Shown: positions 1 to 11,367 of the stretch, piece by piece
Numbering within the stretch: position 1 is the stretch's first letter
Layout: each line of letters opens with the position of its first letter
Assembly: GCF_900116195.1 (NCBI RefSeq)
Contig: NZ_FOZW01000007.1
Coordinates: 1 to 64,000 of the forward strand
Length of the DNA stretch: 64,000 bases
Direction: 5' to 3'
From: Alloyangia pacifica
GTDB taxonomy: Bacteria; Pseudomonadota; Alphaproteobacteria; Rhodobacterales; Rhodobacteraceae
Made by a program: the position numbers and the translations under genes
The notes under the pieces: generated by a model
Seen by the model: only the letters and a program-made list of their open reading frames with translations
What the model was told of the DNA's origin: nothing
Database searches by the model: none

Positions 1-313
1 TTCTCGTGCTTCAGTACCAAAGGCACCGAAGACCGACAAACAGTGAAGCTGACACTTCATCATCGGGTCGAAACCCTAGAAGCGTTGATATGCTAGGCTT
101 GATCCATCGAAATGAACCAGTGCCGCCCGCATATCTCTTCAGATATCTGCGATGTCAAAGAGCGTGAGAGACAAAACAAGACCAGTGCGCCCTAACTTCC
201 GGCGCGCCCGCCTGCCCGTCTCTCGAATTTCTTACCGCCTCGTCTGCGCTGGCGTCTCCGCCGCCGCCCCGTCTGGCGTCCCGTTGTGCGCCTCAGCGCC
301 GCCGGTGAAGGGG
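1..313 (-). other. rRNA operon 5' leader (16S gene lies off the left edge)
   Basis: Read on the minus strand this stretch resembles the leader that precedes 16S rRNA in Rhodobacteraceae: a boxA-like GCTCTTTGACA, a short hairpin, then a run containing GCATATCAACGCTTC and GATGATGAAGTGTCAGC, which I recognise from memory of such leaders. The mature 16S sequence is not in the window; it should begin a short distance beyond base 1. There is no credible protein gene here on either strand. The identification rests on recalled sequence similarity and on the boxA, not on an alignment. Confidence 0.65.
131..163 (-). promoter_or_regulatory. rrn antitermination boxA and adjacent hairpin
   Basis: On the minus strand GCTCTTTGACA (153-163) matches the NusB/NusE boxA core (TGCTCTTTAACA in E. 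coli). It is followed by the perfect hairpin ATATCT-gaag-AGATAT (131-146). A boxA plus a small stem-loop is the usual arrangement for rRNA antitermination, which protects the long untranslated transcript from Rho. Confidence 0.6.
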
Positions 314-342
314 CTTTTACGGTCAGTGCCGGGGGGCTGCAA
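314..342 (-). promoter_or_regulatory. Probable rrn promoter
   Basis: On the minus strand TTGCAG (337-342) is followed after exactly 17 bases by TAAAAG (314-319). Immediately upstream, about 343-377, is an A/T-rich tract that could act as an UP element, as is usual for rRNA promoters. It points toward the leader and boxA. This is the best promoter-like pair in the region; the transcription start is inferred. Confidence 0.5.
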
Positions 343-377
343 CCTCTTTTTTCATTTTTCGTCATAAAAAATGCATG

Positions 378-811
378 GAAGCCGAAAAACGCATAAAAAC
401 AGGGCCCGGTGGACGGGCTCCTAGGCGGGTCCCACCACGAGGACCGGCGCATCACAGCCGTCTCGGCGATCTCCTGCCCCGTTTTTGTCGGCTGCAGCGC
501 CCGAAATCAGCGGAGTCCTTGTTCGACAAGAGCCCGATCCCCCTCTGGACGGCACATTGTGGGAGCGAGTCACCGCCCCCAGGTGCTGCAGATTTTCGGG
601 TGCGTATATATGCGCGGAGAATTGCCCGGGTTCACCTGCGTCTCCTCCGGCAGGAGGACACATGTCTGCGCCCGCGACGCCTCACGCCGAGCACGCCAGC
701 AAAGCGCCCGAGCAGAGTGGGTCCGGGGTGAGGGAATTCGAGAGGGGCAGTGCCGCCCCCTGCAAGCCTTGGATCACGAAGAAGGCAGACAGGAGATCGA
801 CACCGGAAAAG
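378..811. other. Non-coding spacer upstream of the rRNA operon
   Basis: About 430 bases with no gene I can support. Open frames exist on both strands, but they run through the promoter region or into the tRNA and resemble no family. A Shine-Dalgarno-like AGGAGG before an ATG at 662 leads into a frame that crosses the tRNA and is taken as chance. The stretch probably holds upstream control DNA of the rRNA operon. Confidence 0.5.
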
Positions 812-813
812 CA

Positions 814-849
814 AAACCCCCGCAAAATCCGAAGATTTTGCGGGGGTTT
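814..849 (-). terminator. Rho-independent terminator of tRNA-Leu
   Basis: A perfect 16-bp stem (814-829 with 834-849) closed by a 4-base loop lies directly after the tRNA in its reading direction. A T-rich run (TTTTGCTTTTCC) follows on the minus strand. Confidence 0.85.
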
Positions 850-851
850 GA

Positions 852-938
852 TGGTGCCCAGGAGAGGACTCGAACCTCCACGACCGTTAAGTCACTGGTA
901 CCTGAAACCAGCGCGTCTACCAATTCCGCCACCTGGGC
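852..938 (-). tRNA. tRNA-Leu (anticodon CAG)
   Basis: The minus strand folds as an 87-nt class II tRNA including an encoded CCA (852-854). The acceptor stem pairs GCCCAGG with CCTGGGC, followed by discriminator A. The anticodon arm is CTGGT-TTCAGGT-ACCAG with anticodon CAG, which reads CUG codons. It has a long variable arm as expected for leucine, and a T arm carrying GGTTCGAGTCC. A promoter lies just upstream and a strong terminator follows, so it is a single-gene unit. Confidence 0.95.
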
Positions 939-955
939 ACAGGTGGTGAGGGGGC

Positions 956-983
956 GTTTAAATATGTCCGCAGGGAGTGTCAA
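956..983 (-). promoter_or_regulatory. Promoter of tRNA-Leu
   Basis: Minus strand: TTGACA (978-983), 16-bp spacer, TTAAAC (956-961). The predicted start falls about 10 bases before the tRNA 5' end at 938. The -35 element is a perfect sigma-70 consensus. Confidence 0.6.
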
Positions 984-1086
984 CGCAGATTTTTCAATTT
1001 GTGCAACTTCCCCGACGGAGCCGGCTTGCCGGGTCCCGGACGGGCCGGTATTCAAGGTCTCAGAACCTCGGAGCAGGAGAAGCCAG

Positions 1087-2070
1087 ATGAGCAAGCTCGT
1101 CACCATCTACGGCGGATCGGGATTTGTCGGTCGCTATGTCGCCCGCCGCATGGCCAAGCTCGGCTGGCGCGTCCGCGTCGCCGTCCGCCACCCCAACGAA
1201 GCCTTGTTCGTGAAGCCCTACGGCTCGGTCGGCCAGGTCGAACCGGTCTTCTGCAATATCCGCGACGACGAGTCGGTGCGCAGTGTGATGCAGGGGGCGG
1301 ATGCGGTGATGAACTGCGTCGGCACCTTCGATGCCCGCGGCAAGAACAATTTCGATGCGGTGCAGGTCGAGGGTGCGGGCCGGATCGCCCGCATCGCTGC
1401 CGAGCAGGGCGTCAGCGCGCTGGTGCATGTCTCAGCGATCGGCGCCGACAAGGAGAGCACGAGCGGCTATGCCCGGAGCAAGGCGCTCGGCGAAGAGGCA
1501 GTGCTTGCCGCCTTCCCCGGCGCGATGATCCTGCGCCCCTCGGTGATCTTCGGGATGGAAGACCAGTTCTTCAACCGTTTCGCCGCCATGTCACGCATGG
1601 GCCCGGTGCTGGCGCTGGTCGGGGCCGACAAGAACTTCCAGCCGGTCTATGTCGACAACGTCGCCGAGGCCGCAGAAAAAGGTCTGACCGGAACCGCCGC
1701 GCCAGGCGTCTACGAGCTTGGCGGGCCCGAGGTGAAGAGCTTCCGCGCCTTCATCGAGGAGATGCTGACGGTGATCCGCCGTCGCAAGATGCTGGTGAAC
1801 TTGCCCTACGGGCTTGCCTCGATGGTCGGCGGCATTTCGGAATTCGTGCAGCGGATCACCGGCGGGCTGTTCACCGCGCCGATCACCCGTGACCAGGTGG
1901 TGATGCTGCGCCGTGACAACGTGGTGAGCGAGGATGCCCTGGGGCTGGCGGACCTCGGCATCAGCCCGGTCGCACCCGAGGCGGTGATGCCCGACTACCT
2001 GTGGCGCTTCCGGCCCGGCGGGCAGTATGACGCCATCAAGGAATCGGCCGCAGGACTGCGGACCGAGTGA
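1087..2070 (+). CDS. NDUFA9-like NAD(P)-binding oxidoreductase
   Basis: A 327-residue protein of the extended/atypical SDR family related to complex I accessory subunit NDUFA9. The N-terminal Rossmann motif GGSGFVG (residues 9-15) binds NAD(P), and a typical NAD-epimerase/NmrA-like core follows, with VMNCVGTFD and a YARSKALGE segment that carries the Tyr-X3-Lys-like pair. The start is set at 1087 because AGGAG lies about 7-12 bases upstream; the frame stays open further upstream, but that part crosses the tRNA and is not coding. In alphaproteobacteria such proteins are thought to be associated with complex I or lipid/quinone metabolism; the substrate cannot be told from sequence. It ends in a strong terminator, so it is probably monocistronic. 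Confidence 0.88.
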   Translation: MSKLVTIYGGSGFVGRYVARRMAKLGWRVRVAVRHPNEALFVKPYGSVGQVEPVFCNIRDDESVRSVMQGADAVMNCVGTFDARGKNNFDAVQVEGAGRIARIAAEQGVSALVHVSAIGADKESTSGYARSKALGEEAVLAAFPGAMILRPSVIFGMEDQFFNRFAAMSRMGPVLALVGADKNFQPVYVDNVAEAAEKGLTGTAAPGVYELGGPEVKSFRAFIEEMLTVIRRRKMLVNLPYGLASMVGGISEFVQRITGGLFTAPITRDQVVMLRRDNVVSEDALGLADLGISPVAPEAVMPDYLWRFRPGGQYDAIKESAAGLRTE

Positions 2071-2078
2071 GATCGAAG

Positions 2079-2103
2079 AGCCGGCCCCGGGGCCGGCTTT
2101 TTC
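2079..2103 (+). terminator. Terminator of the NDUFA9-like gene
   Basis: A perfect palindromic stem AGCCGGCCCC/GGGGCCGGCT (2079-2098) is followed by a T run to 2103. It starts 8 bases after the stop codon. Confidence 0.85.
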
Positions 2104-2145
2104 TTTGGCGCTACGATCGAGGCGCCCCCTGACAAGGAGACCGCC

Positions 2146-2592
2146 ATGACCGAGCTTCCCCAGATCGGCCGCTGCCGCTGCGGCGCGCTGGAAATCGAGG
2201 TAGGCGCGCCCCCCATGATGACCGCCGCCTGTCACTGCCGCGGCTGCCAGAAGATGAGCGCCAGCGCCTTCTCCCTCACAATGATGGTGCCGACCGAGGG
2301 CTTTAGGGTGGTTACCGGCGCACCGGTGAAGGGCGGGATCAAGGGGCCGCAGCTCGACCATTACATGTGCCCCGAGTGCGGCAGCTGGATGTTCACCCGG
2401 ATCACCGGCAACGAGGCTTTCGTGAACGTGCGGCCCATCATGTTCGACGTGCCCGAGTGGTGCCTTCCGTTCATCGAGACGATGACCTCGGAAAAGCTGG
2501 GTTGGGCGAAGACGCCGGCGCCGCACCGCTACGCGGGCTTCCCACCCGAAGCGGACTTCCCGATGTTGCTCGAAGGGTTTGCGGGCCGCTAG
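2146..2592 (+). CDS. GFA/CENP-V family zinc protein
   Basis: A 148-residue protein of the GFA (glutathione-dependent formaldehyde-activating)/CENP-V fold. Visible zinc ligands are CRCG near residue 9, the CHCRGCQK cluster near residues 29-36 and CPEC near residue 79. This is the layout of the family, in which one zinc is structural and one lies near the putative active site. Most bacterial members have no proven reaction; formaldehyde-glutathione chemistry is documented only for Gfa itself, so a specific function is not claimed. An AAGGAG ribosome site precedes the ATG. It is convergent with gyrB, whose terminator follows. Confidence 0.88.
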   Translation: MTELPQIGRCRCGALEIEVGAPPMMTAACHCRGCQKMSASAFSLTMMVPTEGFRVVTGAPVKGGIKGPQLDHYMCPECGSWMFTRITGNEAFVNVRPIMFDVPEWCLPFIETMTSEKLGWAKTPAPHRYAGFPPEADFPMLLEGFAGR

Positions 2593-2666
2593 TCGAGCTC
2601 CGCAGCGCGCCTTTTTCACCGCGTGGCAGGCTCGCCGTCGAGGAAGGCACGAACCGCAAAAAGCAA

Positions 2667-2694
2667 AACGGCGCGCAGTCCCCTGCGCGCCGTT
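2667..2694 (-). terminator. Terminator of gyrB
   Basis: Stem AACGGCGCGCAG/CTGCGCGCCGTT (12 bp, 4-base loop) lies 24 bp past the gyrB stop. On the minus strand it is followed by the T-rich TTTTGCTTTTTGC. It may also help end the plus-strand gene. Confidence 0.85.
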
Positions 2695-2718
2695 CTCAAT
2701 TTCGCTCGTCCAACTGGA

Positions 2719-6322
<3,604 letters not shown>

Positions 6323-6358
6323 GGCTCAGGCGGTAGCGCGATGCGGCGCGGTCGGAAA

Positions 6359-6427
6359 GTGAGTATTTTCGGAAAGATGAAAGGCAGAAGCCGCGCCCCT
6401 GCCTTTCATCTTTCTCCAAATACTCAC
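6359..6427. repeat. Long imperfect inverted repeat between dnaN and recF
   Basis: About 29-base arms run from GTGAGTATTTTCGGAAAGAT on the left to ATCTTTCTCCAAATACTCAC on the right, around an 11-base centre. They are nearly perfectly complementary, so the transcript would form a very stable hairpin between dnaN and recF. AAAGATGAAAGG/CCTTTCATCTTT palindromes flanked by GAGTATTT resemble dispersed intergenic palindromes I recall from Rhodobacteraceae genomes. It may terminate or stabilise dnaN mRNA, or be a REP-like element. Confidence 0.8.
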
Positions 6428-6442
6428 GGCGTGGCGGTGCCG

Positions 6443-7561
6443 TCAGACCCGCATCGGCATGACGACGTAGACAGCCGAGGTGTCGGTGCCTTCGCGCATC
6501 AGCGTCGGATCGCCCGAGGAGTTGAACATGAAGACGGCGTTCTCGCGATCCACCTGGCTGGCGATCTCCAGCAGGTACTTCGCGTTGAAGCCGATCTCCA
6601 GCGGCTCGTCGCCATAGGCCACGGCCAGCTCTTCCTCGGCGGCACCGCTGTCGGGGGCGTTGACCGAGAGCACCAGCCGATCCTCGTCAAGCTGCAGCTT
6701 CACGGCGCGCGAGCGCTCGGACGAGACGGTCGCCACGCGGTCCACCGCCTTGGCGAACTCGCCCGCGTCGACCTCGAGGCGGCGGGTGTTGTTCATCGGG
6801 ATGACGCGCGAATAGTCCGGGAAGGTGCCGTCGATGACCTTCGAGGTCAGCGTGATGTCGGGGGTCGCGAAGCGCACCTTGGTTTCGGAGACCGAGACGG
6901 CGATGTCCATGTCATCCTCGTCGAGCAGCTTGCGCAGCTCGCCCACGGTCTTGCGCGGCACGATCACCCCGGGCATCGCCTCGGCCCCGGAGGGCAGGGT
7001 CGCGTCGATCCGGGCGAGACGGTGGCCGTCGGTGGCGACGCAGCGCAGCACCCGGCCCTCTTCGCTCTCGGCCACATGCATGTAGACGCCGTTGAGGTAG
7101 TAGCGGGTTTCCTCGGTCGAGATGGCGAACTTCGACTTGTCGAAGAGCCGGCGCAGAACCTCGGCCTTGGCGGTGAAATTCGACGAATACTCCGACGAGG
7201 CCATGACCGGGAAGTCTTCCTTCGGCAGCGTCGCGAGGCTGAAGTTCGAGCGACCCGCGGCCACGGTCAGGCGGCCGGCGGCATTGTCGGCGGTCAGCTG
7301 GACCAGCGCGCCGTCGGGCAGCTTGCGGACGATCTCATGCAGGGTCACCGCAGAGACGGTGGTCGCACCGGCCTGCTCGACGACGGCGGGGGCGCGGTCG
7401 AGCACTTCGATGTCGAGATCGGTGGCGCGGAAGCTGGCGGTGTTGCCCTCGGCCTCGATCAGCACGTTGGCCAGGATCGGGATGGTGTTCCGGCGTTCGA
7501 CCACCGATTGTGCCTGGCTGACTGCCTTGAGCAGCGTCGCCCGTTCTATGCTGACTTTCAT
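6443..7561 (-). CDS. dnaN: DNA polymerase III beta subunit (sliding clamp)
   Basis: Ring-shaped processivity clamp of the replisome, 372 residues as usual. It begins MKVSIERATLLKAVSQAQSV, has the NTIPILANVLIEA segment typical of clamp domain 1, and ends in the conserved MPMRV that forms part of the partner-binding pocket. Three repeated clamp domains are implied by the length. It follows dnaA after 193 bp in which I see no other gene. Transcription continues toward recF through the inverted repeat. Confidence 0.97.
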   Translation of the reverse strand: MKVSIERATLLKAVSQAQSVVERRNTIPILANVLIEAEGNTASFRATDLDIEVLDRAPAVVEQAGATTVSAVTLHEIVRKLPDGALVQLTADNAAGRLTVAAGRSNFSLATLPKEDFPVMASSEYSSNFTAKAEVLRRLFDKSKFAISTEETRYYLNGVYMHVAESEEGRVLRCVATDGHRLARIDATLPSGAEAMPGVIVPRKTVGELRKLLDEDDMDIAVSVSETKVRFATPDITLTSKVIDGTFPDYSRVIPMNNTRRLEVDAGEFAKAVDRVATVSSERSRAVKLQLDEDRLVLSVNAPDSGAAEEELAVAYGDEPLEIGFNAKYLLEIASQVDRENAVFMFNSSGDPTLMREGTDTSAVYVVMPMRV

Positions 7562-7754
7562 CGCCCTGTTCCTCGGTTGGCCGAAGGGGCAGCTTGGCGC
7601 TTTTGCGAAGCTACTCCAAATTGTTTTGCTGATTGATCCGATGGATTGCCTGCAGCGTCAAGGCCGCGGGACCGCCCGAAGGCAGCCCCGTTCCCAAATG
7701 TGGTCGTGCGGTCTCAGGCCGGATCTTCCGGGCCCGGATACCGCGGCCCGGGCC

Positions 7755-9176
7755 TCAGGCCTCGAGCGCGCGGCGCAGCAGCTCGATGTCGTCGGCGATC
7801 TGGCTGTCCTGCATGCGCAGTTCCTCGATCCGCTTCACGCCGTGCATGACCGTGGTGTGGTCGCGTCCGCCGAACCGGCGGCCGATCTCGGGCAGCGAGC
7901 GCGCGGTCAGCTGCTTGCACAGGTACATCGCAACCTGGCGCGGGCGGGCGAAATTGCGCACGCGCTTGGGGCCGATCAGATCGCTGAGCCGGATGTTGTA
8001 GTGATCCGCCACCTTGCGCTGGATTTCCTCGATCGAGATCTTCCGGTCCGAGGCACGCAGAACGTCGGCAAGGCAGTCCTGCGTCAGCTCCATGGTGATC
8101 GGCTGGCCGACCAGCGAAGCGAAGGCGAAGAGCCGCGTCAGAGCGCCTTCGAGCACGCGCACGTTGGTCGAAATCCGGTGCGCGAGGAACTCGAGGATGC
8201 CGTCGTCGAGCTGCAGCGAGGGATACTGCGTGCGGTAGGTGTCGACCTTGGACTGCAGGATGCCGAGACGCAGCTCGTAGTCCGTCGGGTGCAGGTCGAC
8301 CACGAGGCCGGACTGCAGGCGCGAGCGGATACGGTTTTCCAGGTCCTTGATCTCGTCCGGCGCGCGGTCGGCCGAGATGACGATCTGCTTGTTCTGGTCC
8401 ACCAGCGCGTTGAACGTGTGGAAGAACTCTTCCTGCGTCGAATCCTTGCCGGCGATGAACTGCACGTCATCGACCATCAGCACGTCGACCGAGCGGAACA
8501 GCTCCTTGAAGTCCATCATGCGGCGTTCGCGCAGGGCCTGCACGAAGCGATACATGAACTGCTCTGCCGACAGATACAGCACGTTCAGGTCGGGGCGGCG
8601 GTTGCGCAACTCCCAGGTGATCGCGTGCATCAGGTGCGTTTTACCCAGACCCACGCCGCCGTAGAGGAACAGCGGGTTGAAGGTCACGGTCTCGGCCTCG
8701 GCCACGCGGCGCGCGGCAGCATGGGCCAGCTCGTTGGGCTTGCCGACAATGAAGTTGTCGAAGGTGAAGCGCGCATCAAGCGGCGCGCTCGGCAGCAGGT
8801 CCGCCCCCGCGGCCTGACCGTTCGACTGGCCATTCGCCGCACCATTCGCGCCACTGGCCTGGACCGGCTGCGCCGTTCCCTGCTCTGGCCGCGCGGCAAC
8901 CGGGCGCGGACGCCCAGCAGCCGGGCGCGGCGCGTTGCTGACGCGGAACTGCAGGCGGCGCACCTGCGAATCCAGCGTTGAGATCTGCGACAGCAGCAGG
9001 TCTCCGAAATTCTGCGACACATAGGTGCCGATAAAATTCGTCGGTGCCAGGAAGACCGCCACCCCGTCGGCTTCCAGACCTTTGTATTCGAGGGGCTTGA
9101 TCCAGGTTCGGTAATTGTTTTCCCCGATCGTGCTGCTCAGCCTGTCTTGCAGCGCACCCCATTGTTCCTGCGTCAT
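7755..9176 (-). CDS. dnaA: Chromosomal replication initiator DnaA
   Basis: AAA+ ATPase that binds DnaA boxes and melts oriC; 473 residues. An N-terminal domain (about 1-80) is followed by a variable Gly/Ala/Gln-rich linker (about 82-130). Walker A is GGVGLGKT (173-180) and Walker B LMVDDVQF (about 233-240). The C-terminal DNA-binding helix-turn-helix carries [11 protein letters not shown] (436-446). The leader contains a perfect 16-bp palindrome but no dense DnaA-box array. The gene lies about 46 kb from the putative oriC at 55.1-55.5 kb, so it is not origin-linked in the E. coli or Bacillus sense. Confidence 0.97.
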   Translation of the reverse strand: MTQEQWGALQDRLSSTIGENNYRTWIKPLEYKGLEADGVAVFLAPTNFIGTYVSQNFGDLLLSQISTLDSQVRRLQFRVSNAPRPAAGRPRPVAARPEQGTAQPVQASGANGAANGQSNGQAAGADLLPSAPLDARFTFDNFIVGKPNELAHAAARRVAEAETVTFNPLFLYGGVGLGKTHLMHAITWELRNRRPDLNVLYLSAEQFMYRFVQALRERRMMDFKELFRSVDVLMVDDVQFIAGKDSTQEEFFHTFNALVDQNKQIVISADRAPDEIKDLENRIRSRLQSGLVVDLHPTDYELRLGILQSKVDTYRTQYPSLQLDDGILEFLAHRISTNVRVLEGALTRLFAFASLVGQPITMELTQDCLADVLRASDRKISIEEIQRKVADHYNIRLSDLIGPKRVRNFARPRQVAMYLCKQLTARSLPEIGRRFGGRDHTTVMHGVKRIEELRMQDSQIADDIELLRRALEA

Positions 9177-9273
9177 TTATCCCCGCTCCGTGTCTTCACC
9201 GGTTCTTCTCTGTCCCTCGGGCGACACACACACGCGCCCATTCGAGCCACAGCAGGGAAGCAAAAGACGGTCC

Positions 9274-9289
9274 CATGCCAATTGGCATG
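9274..9289. promoter_or_regulatory. 16-bp perfect palindrome in the dnaA leader
   Basis: CATGCCAATTGGCATG is a perfect dyad about 98 bases upstream of the dnaA start. Its form suggests an operator for a dimeric regulator acting on dnaA; the protein is not known to me. Confidence 0.45.
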
Positions 9290-9635
9290 AGTCAGGACGA
9301 GAATTCTCTGCCCCGGTGGAATAGAAACGCATAAGGAATCTCCGGGACTCCCAGTATCCCGAAGCGACCCCGTAAGGCGCACTACTCACCCATTTTACAA
9401 ATGGACTGGCAGGATGAAATCACCCCGGTTTCGGCGTCCTGTGATAGACGACCGAAGCGACGGAAACATGTTCCACATGTACGTGTGGCTTAGTCCCCGA
9501 TTGCCTGTCCCCCCAGCGATGTGACTCGCTCGATGAAATTACTCCTGTTCTGAGAAGGGCAGCAACCGAACTTCAAACTTGACTCAATGGAATCCGAAAA
9601 AAGAATCTCGGCCTTCAAAATATGGTGTGAGTCAC

Positions 9636-9667
9636 GAAAAAAGGCACCACCAATGGCGATGCCTTTT
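9636..9667 (-). terminator. Terminator of rpsT
   Basis: On the minus strand GGCATCGCCA pairs with TGGTGGTGCC, with two wobbles and a tight loop, and is followed by six Ts. It lies about 50 bp past the rpsT stop. Confidence 0.7.
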
Positions 9668-9716
9668 CGATCACACACTTTTTAGGTGTGTCATTTCAGC
9701 CGTACACTTGACGTGA

Positions 9717-9980
9717 TTAGGCGAGCGCCTTCACCCGCGAGGAAAGGCGCGACATTTTGCGCGATGCGGTGTTTTTGTGGAAGACACCTTTGGTCACGCC
9801 GCGCATCAGTTCGGGCTGAGCTGCGGCGAGAGCTGCGGTGGCTGCGTCCTTGTCGCCCGAAGCGATCGCTTCCTCGACTTTGCGCAGGTAGGTGCGGATG
9901 CGCGAACGGCGTGCCTTGTTGACGGCGTAACGCTTCTCGTTCTGACGTGCGCGCTTCTTGGACTGGGGCGTGTTTGCCAT
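9717..9980 (-). CDS. rpsT: 30S ribosomal protein S20
   Basis: Small basic primary-binding protein of the 30S subunit. 87 residues starting [17 protein letters not shown], with the Arg/Lys-rich helices typical of bS20 and ending [10 protein letters not shown]. The start at 9980 is set by family length; the frame is open 49 codons upstream without similarity. It is transcribed alone toward dnaA, as is common next to dnaA in this group. Confidence 0.96.
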   Translation of the reverse strand: MANTPQSKKRARQNEKRYAVNKARRSRIRTYLRKVEEAIASGDKDAATAALAAAQPELMRGVTKGVFHKNTASRKMSRLSSRVKALA

Positions 9981-10161
9981 GATGATCGGTCCTATGTGTC
10001 TGTGGCCGACGGGGGCCAAGGTCTGAATTTCGGACGTGCAATATCCATCAGACCCGGATCTGTCGTCGCCGGACCGATTCTTGCCTGAGCGGGCATCACA
10101 CGCATGTAGGCGGGGCGCATAGCCCATTTTCCGCCGGTTGCAAAGGGGCTGACGGCAAAAC

Positions 10162-10191
10162 TTGGGGAATGGGTGGGGAATCGGCTAGGAT
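10162..10191 (+). promoter_or_regulatory. Possible promoter of the 60-residue gene
   Basis: TTGGGG (10162-10167), 18-bp spacer, TAGGAT (10186-10191), about 55 bases before the ATG. It is a moderate sigma-70 match and the only candidate in the short divergent gap from rpsT. Confidence 0.35.
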
Positions 10192-10246
10192 CGGCCTCCC
10201 GCGGCCCCTGTCGCGGGACGCTTCTGACTGAAAGGAGGAATCAGCC

Positions 10247-10429
10247 ATGAACGCGATCCAGATCAACGAGGCCGCACAGGCGCTCTACCGGGTCCATGGT
10301 GGCCGCGCCGAAGCCGAGGCCGCTGCCAAGGTGCGCGAGAACGAACAGAGGGGCGCTGCCGAGGAGGCGGAGAACTGGCGCGCCATCCAGGCGGCAATTC
10401 GGCAGGTGCGCGGACCGCTGCAATCCTGA
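10247..10429 (+). CDS. Small conserved protein of unknown function (60 residues)
   Basis: Begins MNAIQINEAAQALYRVHGG, continues with an Ala/Glu-rich helical stretch (about 20-50) and ends near IRQVRGP. A near-perfect ribosome site AAAGGAGG sits 8 bases before the ATG, and a hairpin terminator follows, which supports a real gene. I recall similar short proteins at the same place (between rpsT and the enoyl-CoA hydratase gene) in other Roseobacter genomes. It has no signal peptide or membrane segment and looks like a single charged helical hairpin. Function unknown. Confidence 0.8.
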   Translation: MNAIQINEAAQALYRVHGGRAEAEAAAKVRENEQRGAAEEAENWRAIQAAIRQVRGPLQS

Positions 10430-10467
10430 CCGGCGGATAGCGGCCGCCTGAACGCGGCCATGAAAAA

Positions 10468-10491
10468 GGCCTGCCCCGCATGGGACAGGCC
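10468..10491. terminator. Shared hairpin terminator between convergent genes
   Basis: GGCCTG-CCCC and GGG-CAGGCC pair with one mismatch around GCAT. On the minus strand a run of five Ts follows directly, so it best ends echA. On the plus strand GATATTTT follows. Confidence 0.7.
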
Positions 10492-10526
10492 GATATTTTC
10501 CGCGGGTCATCCCGACAGCCGGGGAC

Positions 10527-11303
10527 TCAGCGGTCTCGGAACTGCGGCGTGCGCTTTTCCAGGAAGGCCGACATGCCTTCCTTCTGGTCCTCGGTGGCGA
10601 ACAACGAGTGGAACAGGCGCCGCTCGAACAGCAGCCCCTCGTCCAGCGTGGTCTCGAAGGCGCGGTTGACCGCCTGTTTGGCGGCGATCGAAGCCAGCAT
10701 CGACTTCTCGGCGATTTTCGCCGCGGCGCTCTGCGCCTCTTCCATCAGCTGCTTCACCGGCACGACGCGGCTCACCAGCCCGGAGCGCTCGGCCTCTTCG
10801 GCATCCATGAAGCGCCCGGTCAGGTGCATGTCCATCGCCTTGGCCTTGCCGACATAGCGCGGCAGGCGCTGCGTGCCGCCGATCCCGGCAATGACCCCGA
10901 GGTTGATCTCGGGCTGGCCGAACTTGGCGGTCTCCGAGGCGATGATGAAATCGCACATCATCGCCAGCTCGCAGCCACCGCCGAGCGCGTAGCCGCTCAC
11001 CGCGGCGATCACCGGCTTGCGCACCTTCGCGACCGCCTCGGTCGCCGGCTCGAAGAAATCGCCGAGGAACATATCGACGAAGGACTTTTCCGACATCTCC
11101 TTGATGTCGGCCCCTGCGGCAAAGGCCTTGGCCGAACCCGTCAGGATGATGCAGCGCACCTTGTCATTGGCATCCGCCTCGGTCAGCGCCTGCGCGAGCT
11201 CGCCAAGAAGCTGGCTGTTCAGCGCATTGAGGGCGTCCGGGCGGTTCAGTGTAATCGTTGCAACGTCGTCGTCTACTTCGACGATAATCGTCTCATAGGC
11301 CAT
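10527..11303 (-). CDS. Enoyl-CoA hydratase
   Basis: Crotonase-fold enzyme that hydrates 2-trans-enoyl-CoA in fatty-acid oxidation. 258 residues from [10 protein letters not shown]. Oxyanion-hole segments are [11 protein letters not shown] and [14 protein letters not shown]. The catalytic acidic pair is consistent with the Glu in this second segment and in [19 protein letters not shown] start at 11303 (ribosome site GGGAG-like) because the 84-codon upstream extension overlaps mutM and has no similarity. It follows mutM after 64 bp in the same direction. It resembles the short-chain hydratase often listed as EchA/FadB1. Confidence 0.93.
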   Translation of the reverse strand: MAYETIIVEVDDDVATITLNRPDALNALNSQLLGELAQALTEADANDKVRCIILTGSAKAFAAGADIKEMSEKSFVDMFLGDFFEPATEAVAKVRKPVIAAVSGYALGGGCELAMMCDFIIASETAKFGQPEINLGVIAGIGGTQRLPRYVGKAKAMDMHLTGRFMDAEEAERSGLVSRVVPVKQLMEEAQSAAAKIAEKSMLASIAAKQAVNRAFETTLDEGLLFERRLFHSLFATEDQKEGMSAFLEKRTPQFRDR

Positions 11304-11367
11304 GACTTCGGGCTCCCGTCCGTTGGCATTGTCGCGCAGCCTTACCAACTTGACCCCTGCAATCAAG

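Larger units (their letters stand above)
9177..9716. other. dnaA leader / dnaA-rpsT intergenic region
   Basis: A 540-bp gap with no supported gene. It holds the rpsT terminator, a perfect palindrome in the dnaA leader (9274-9289), and near 9466-9492 two ACATGT hexamers 3 bases apart with two weak DnaA-box-like 9-mers (TGTTCCACA at 9469, TGTGGCTTA at 9484, each 7 of 9). This could serve dnaA autoregulation. There is no dense box array or strong AT-rich melting tract, so I do not call it an origin. Confidence 0.5.

Noticed and set aside
662-949. ATG with an AGGAGG-like site upstream
   Set aside because: The frame runs through the tRNA terminator and the tRNA on the opposite strand and has no recognisable similarity.
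409-1086. Upstream extension of the NDUFA9-like frame
   Set aside because: It crosses the tRNA-Leu gene and its terminator; the ribosome site and Rossmann start place the true initiation at 1087.
9177-9716. dnaA leader considered as oriC
   Set aside because: Only two 7-of-9 DnaA-box-like 9-mers and no GANTC or GATC cluster; the maf-rho gap is far stronger.
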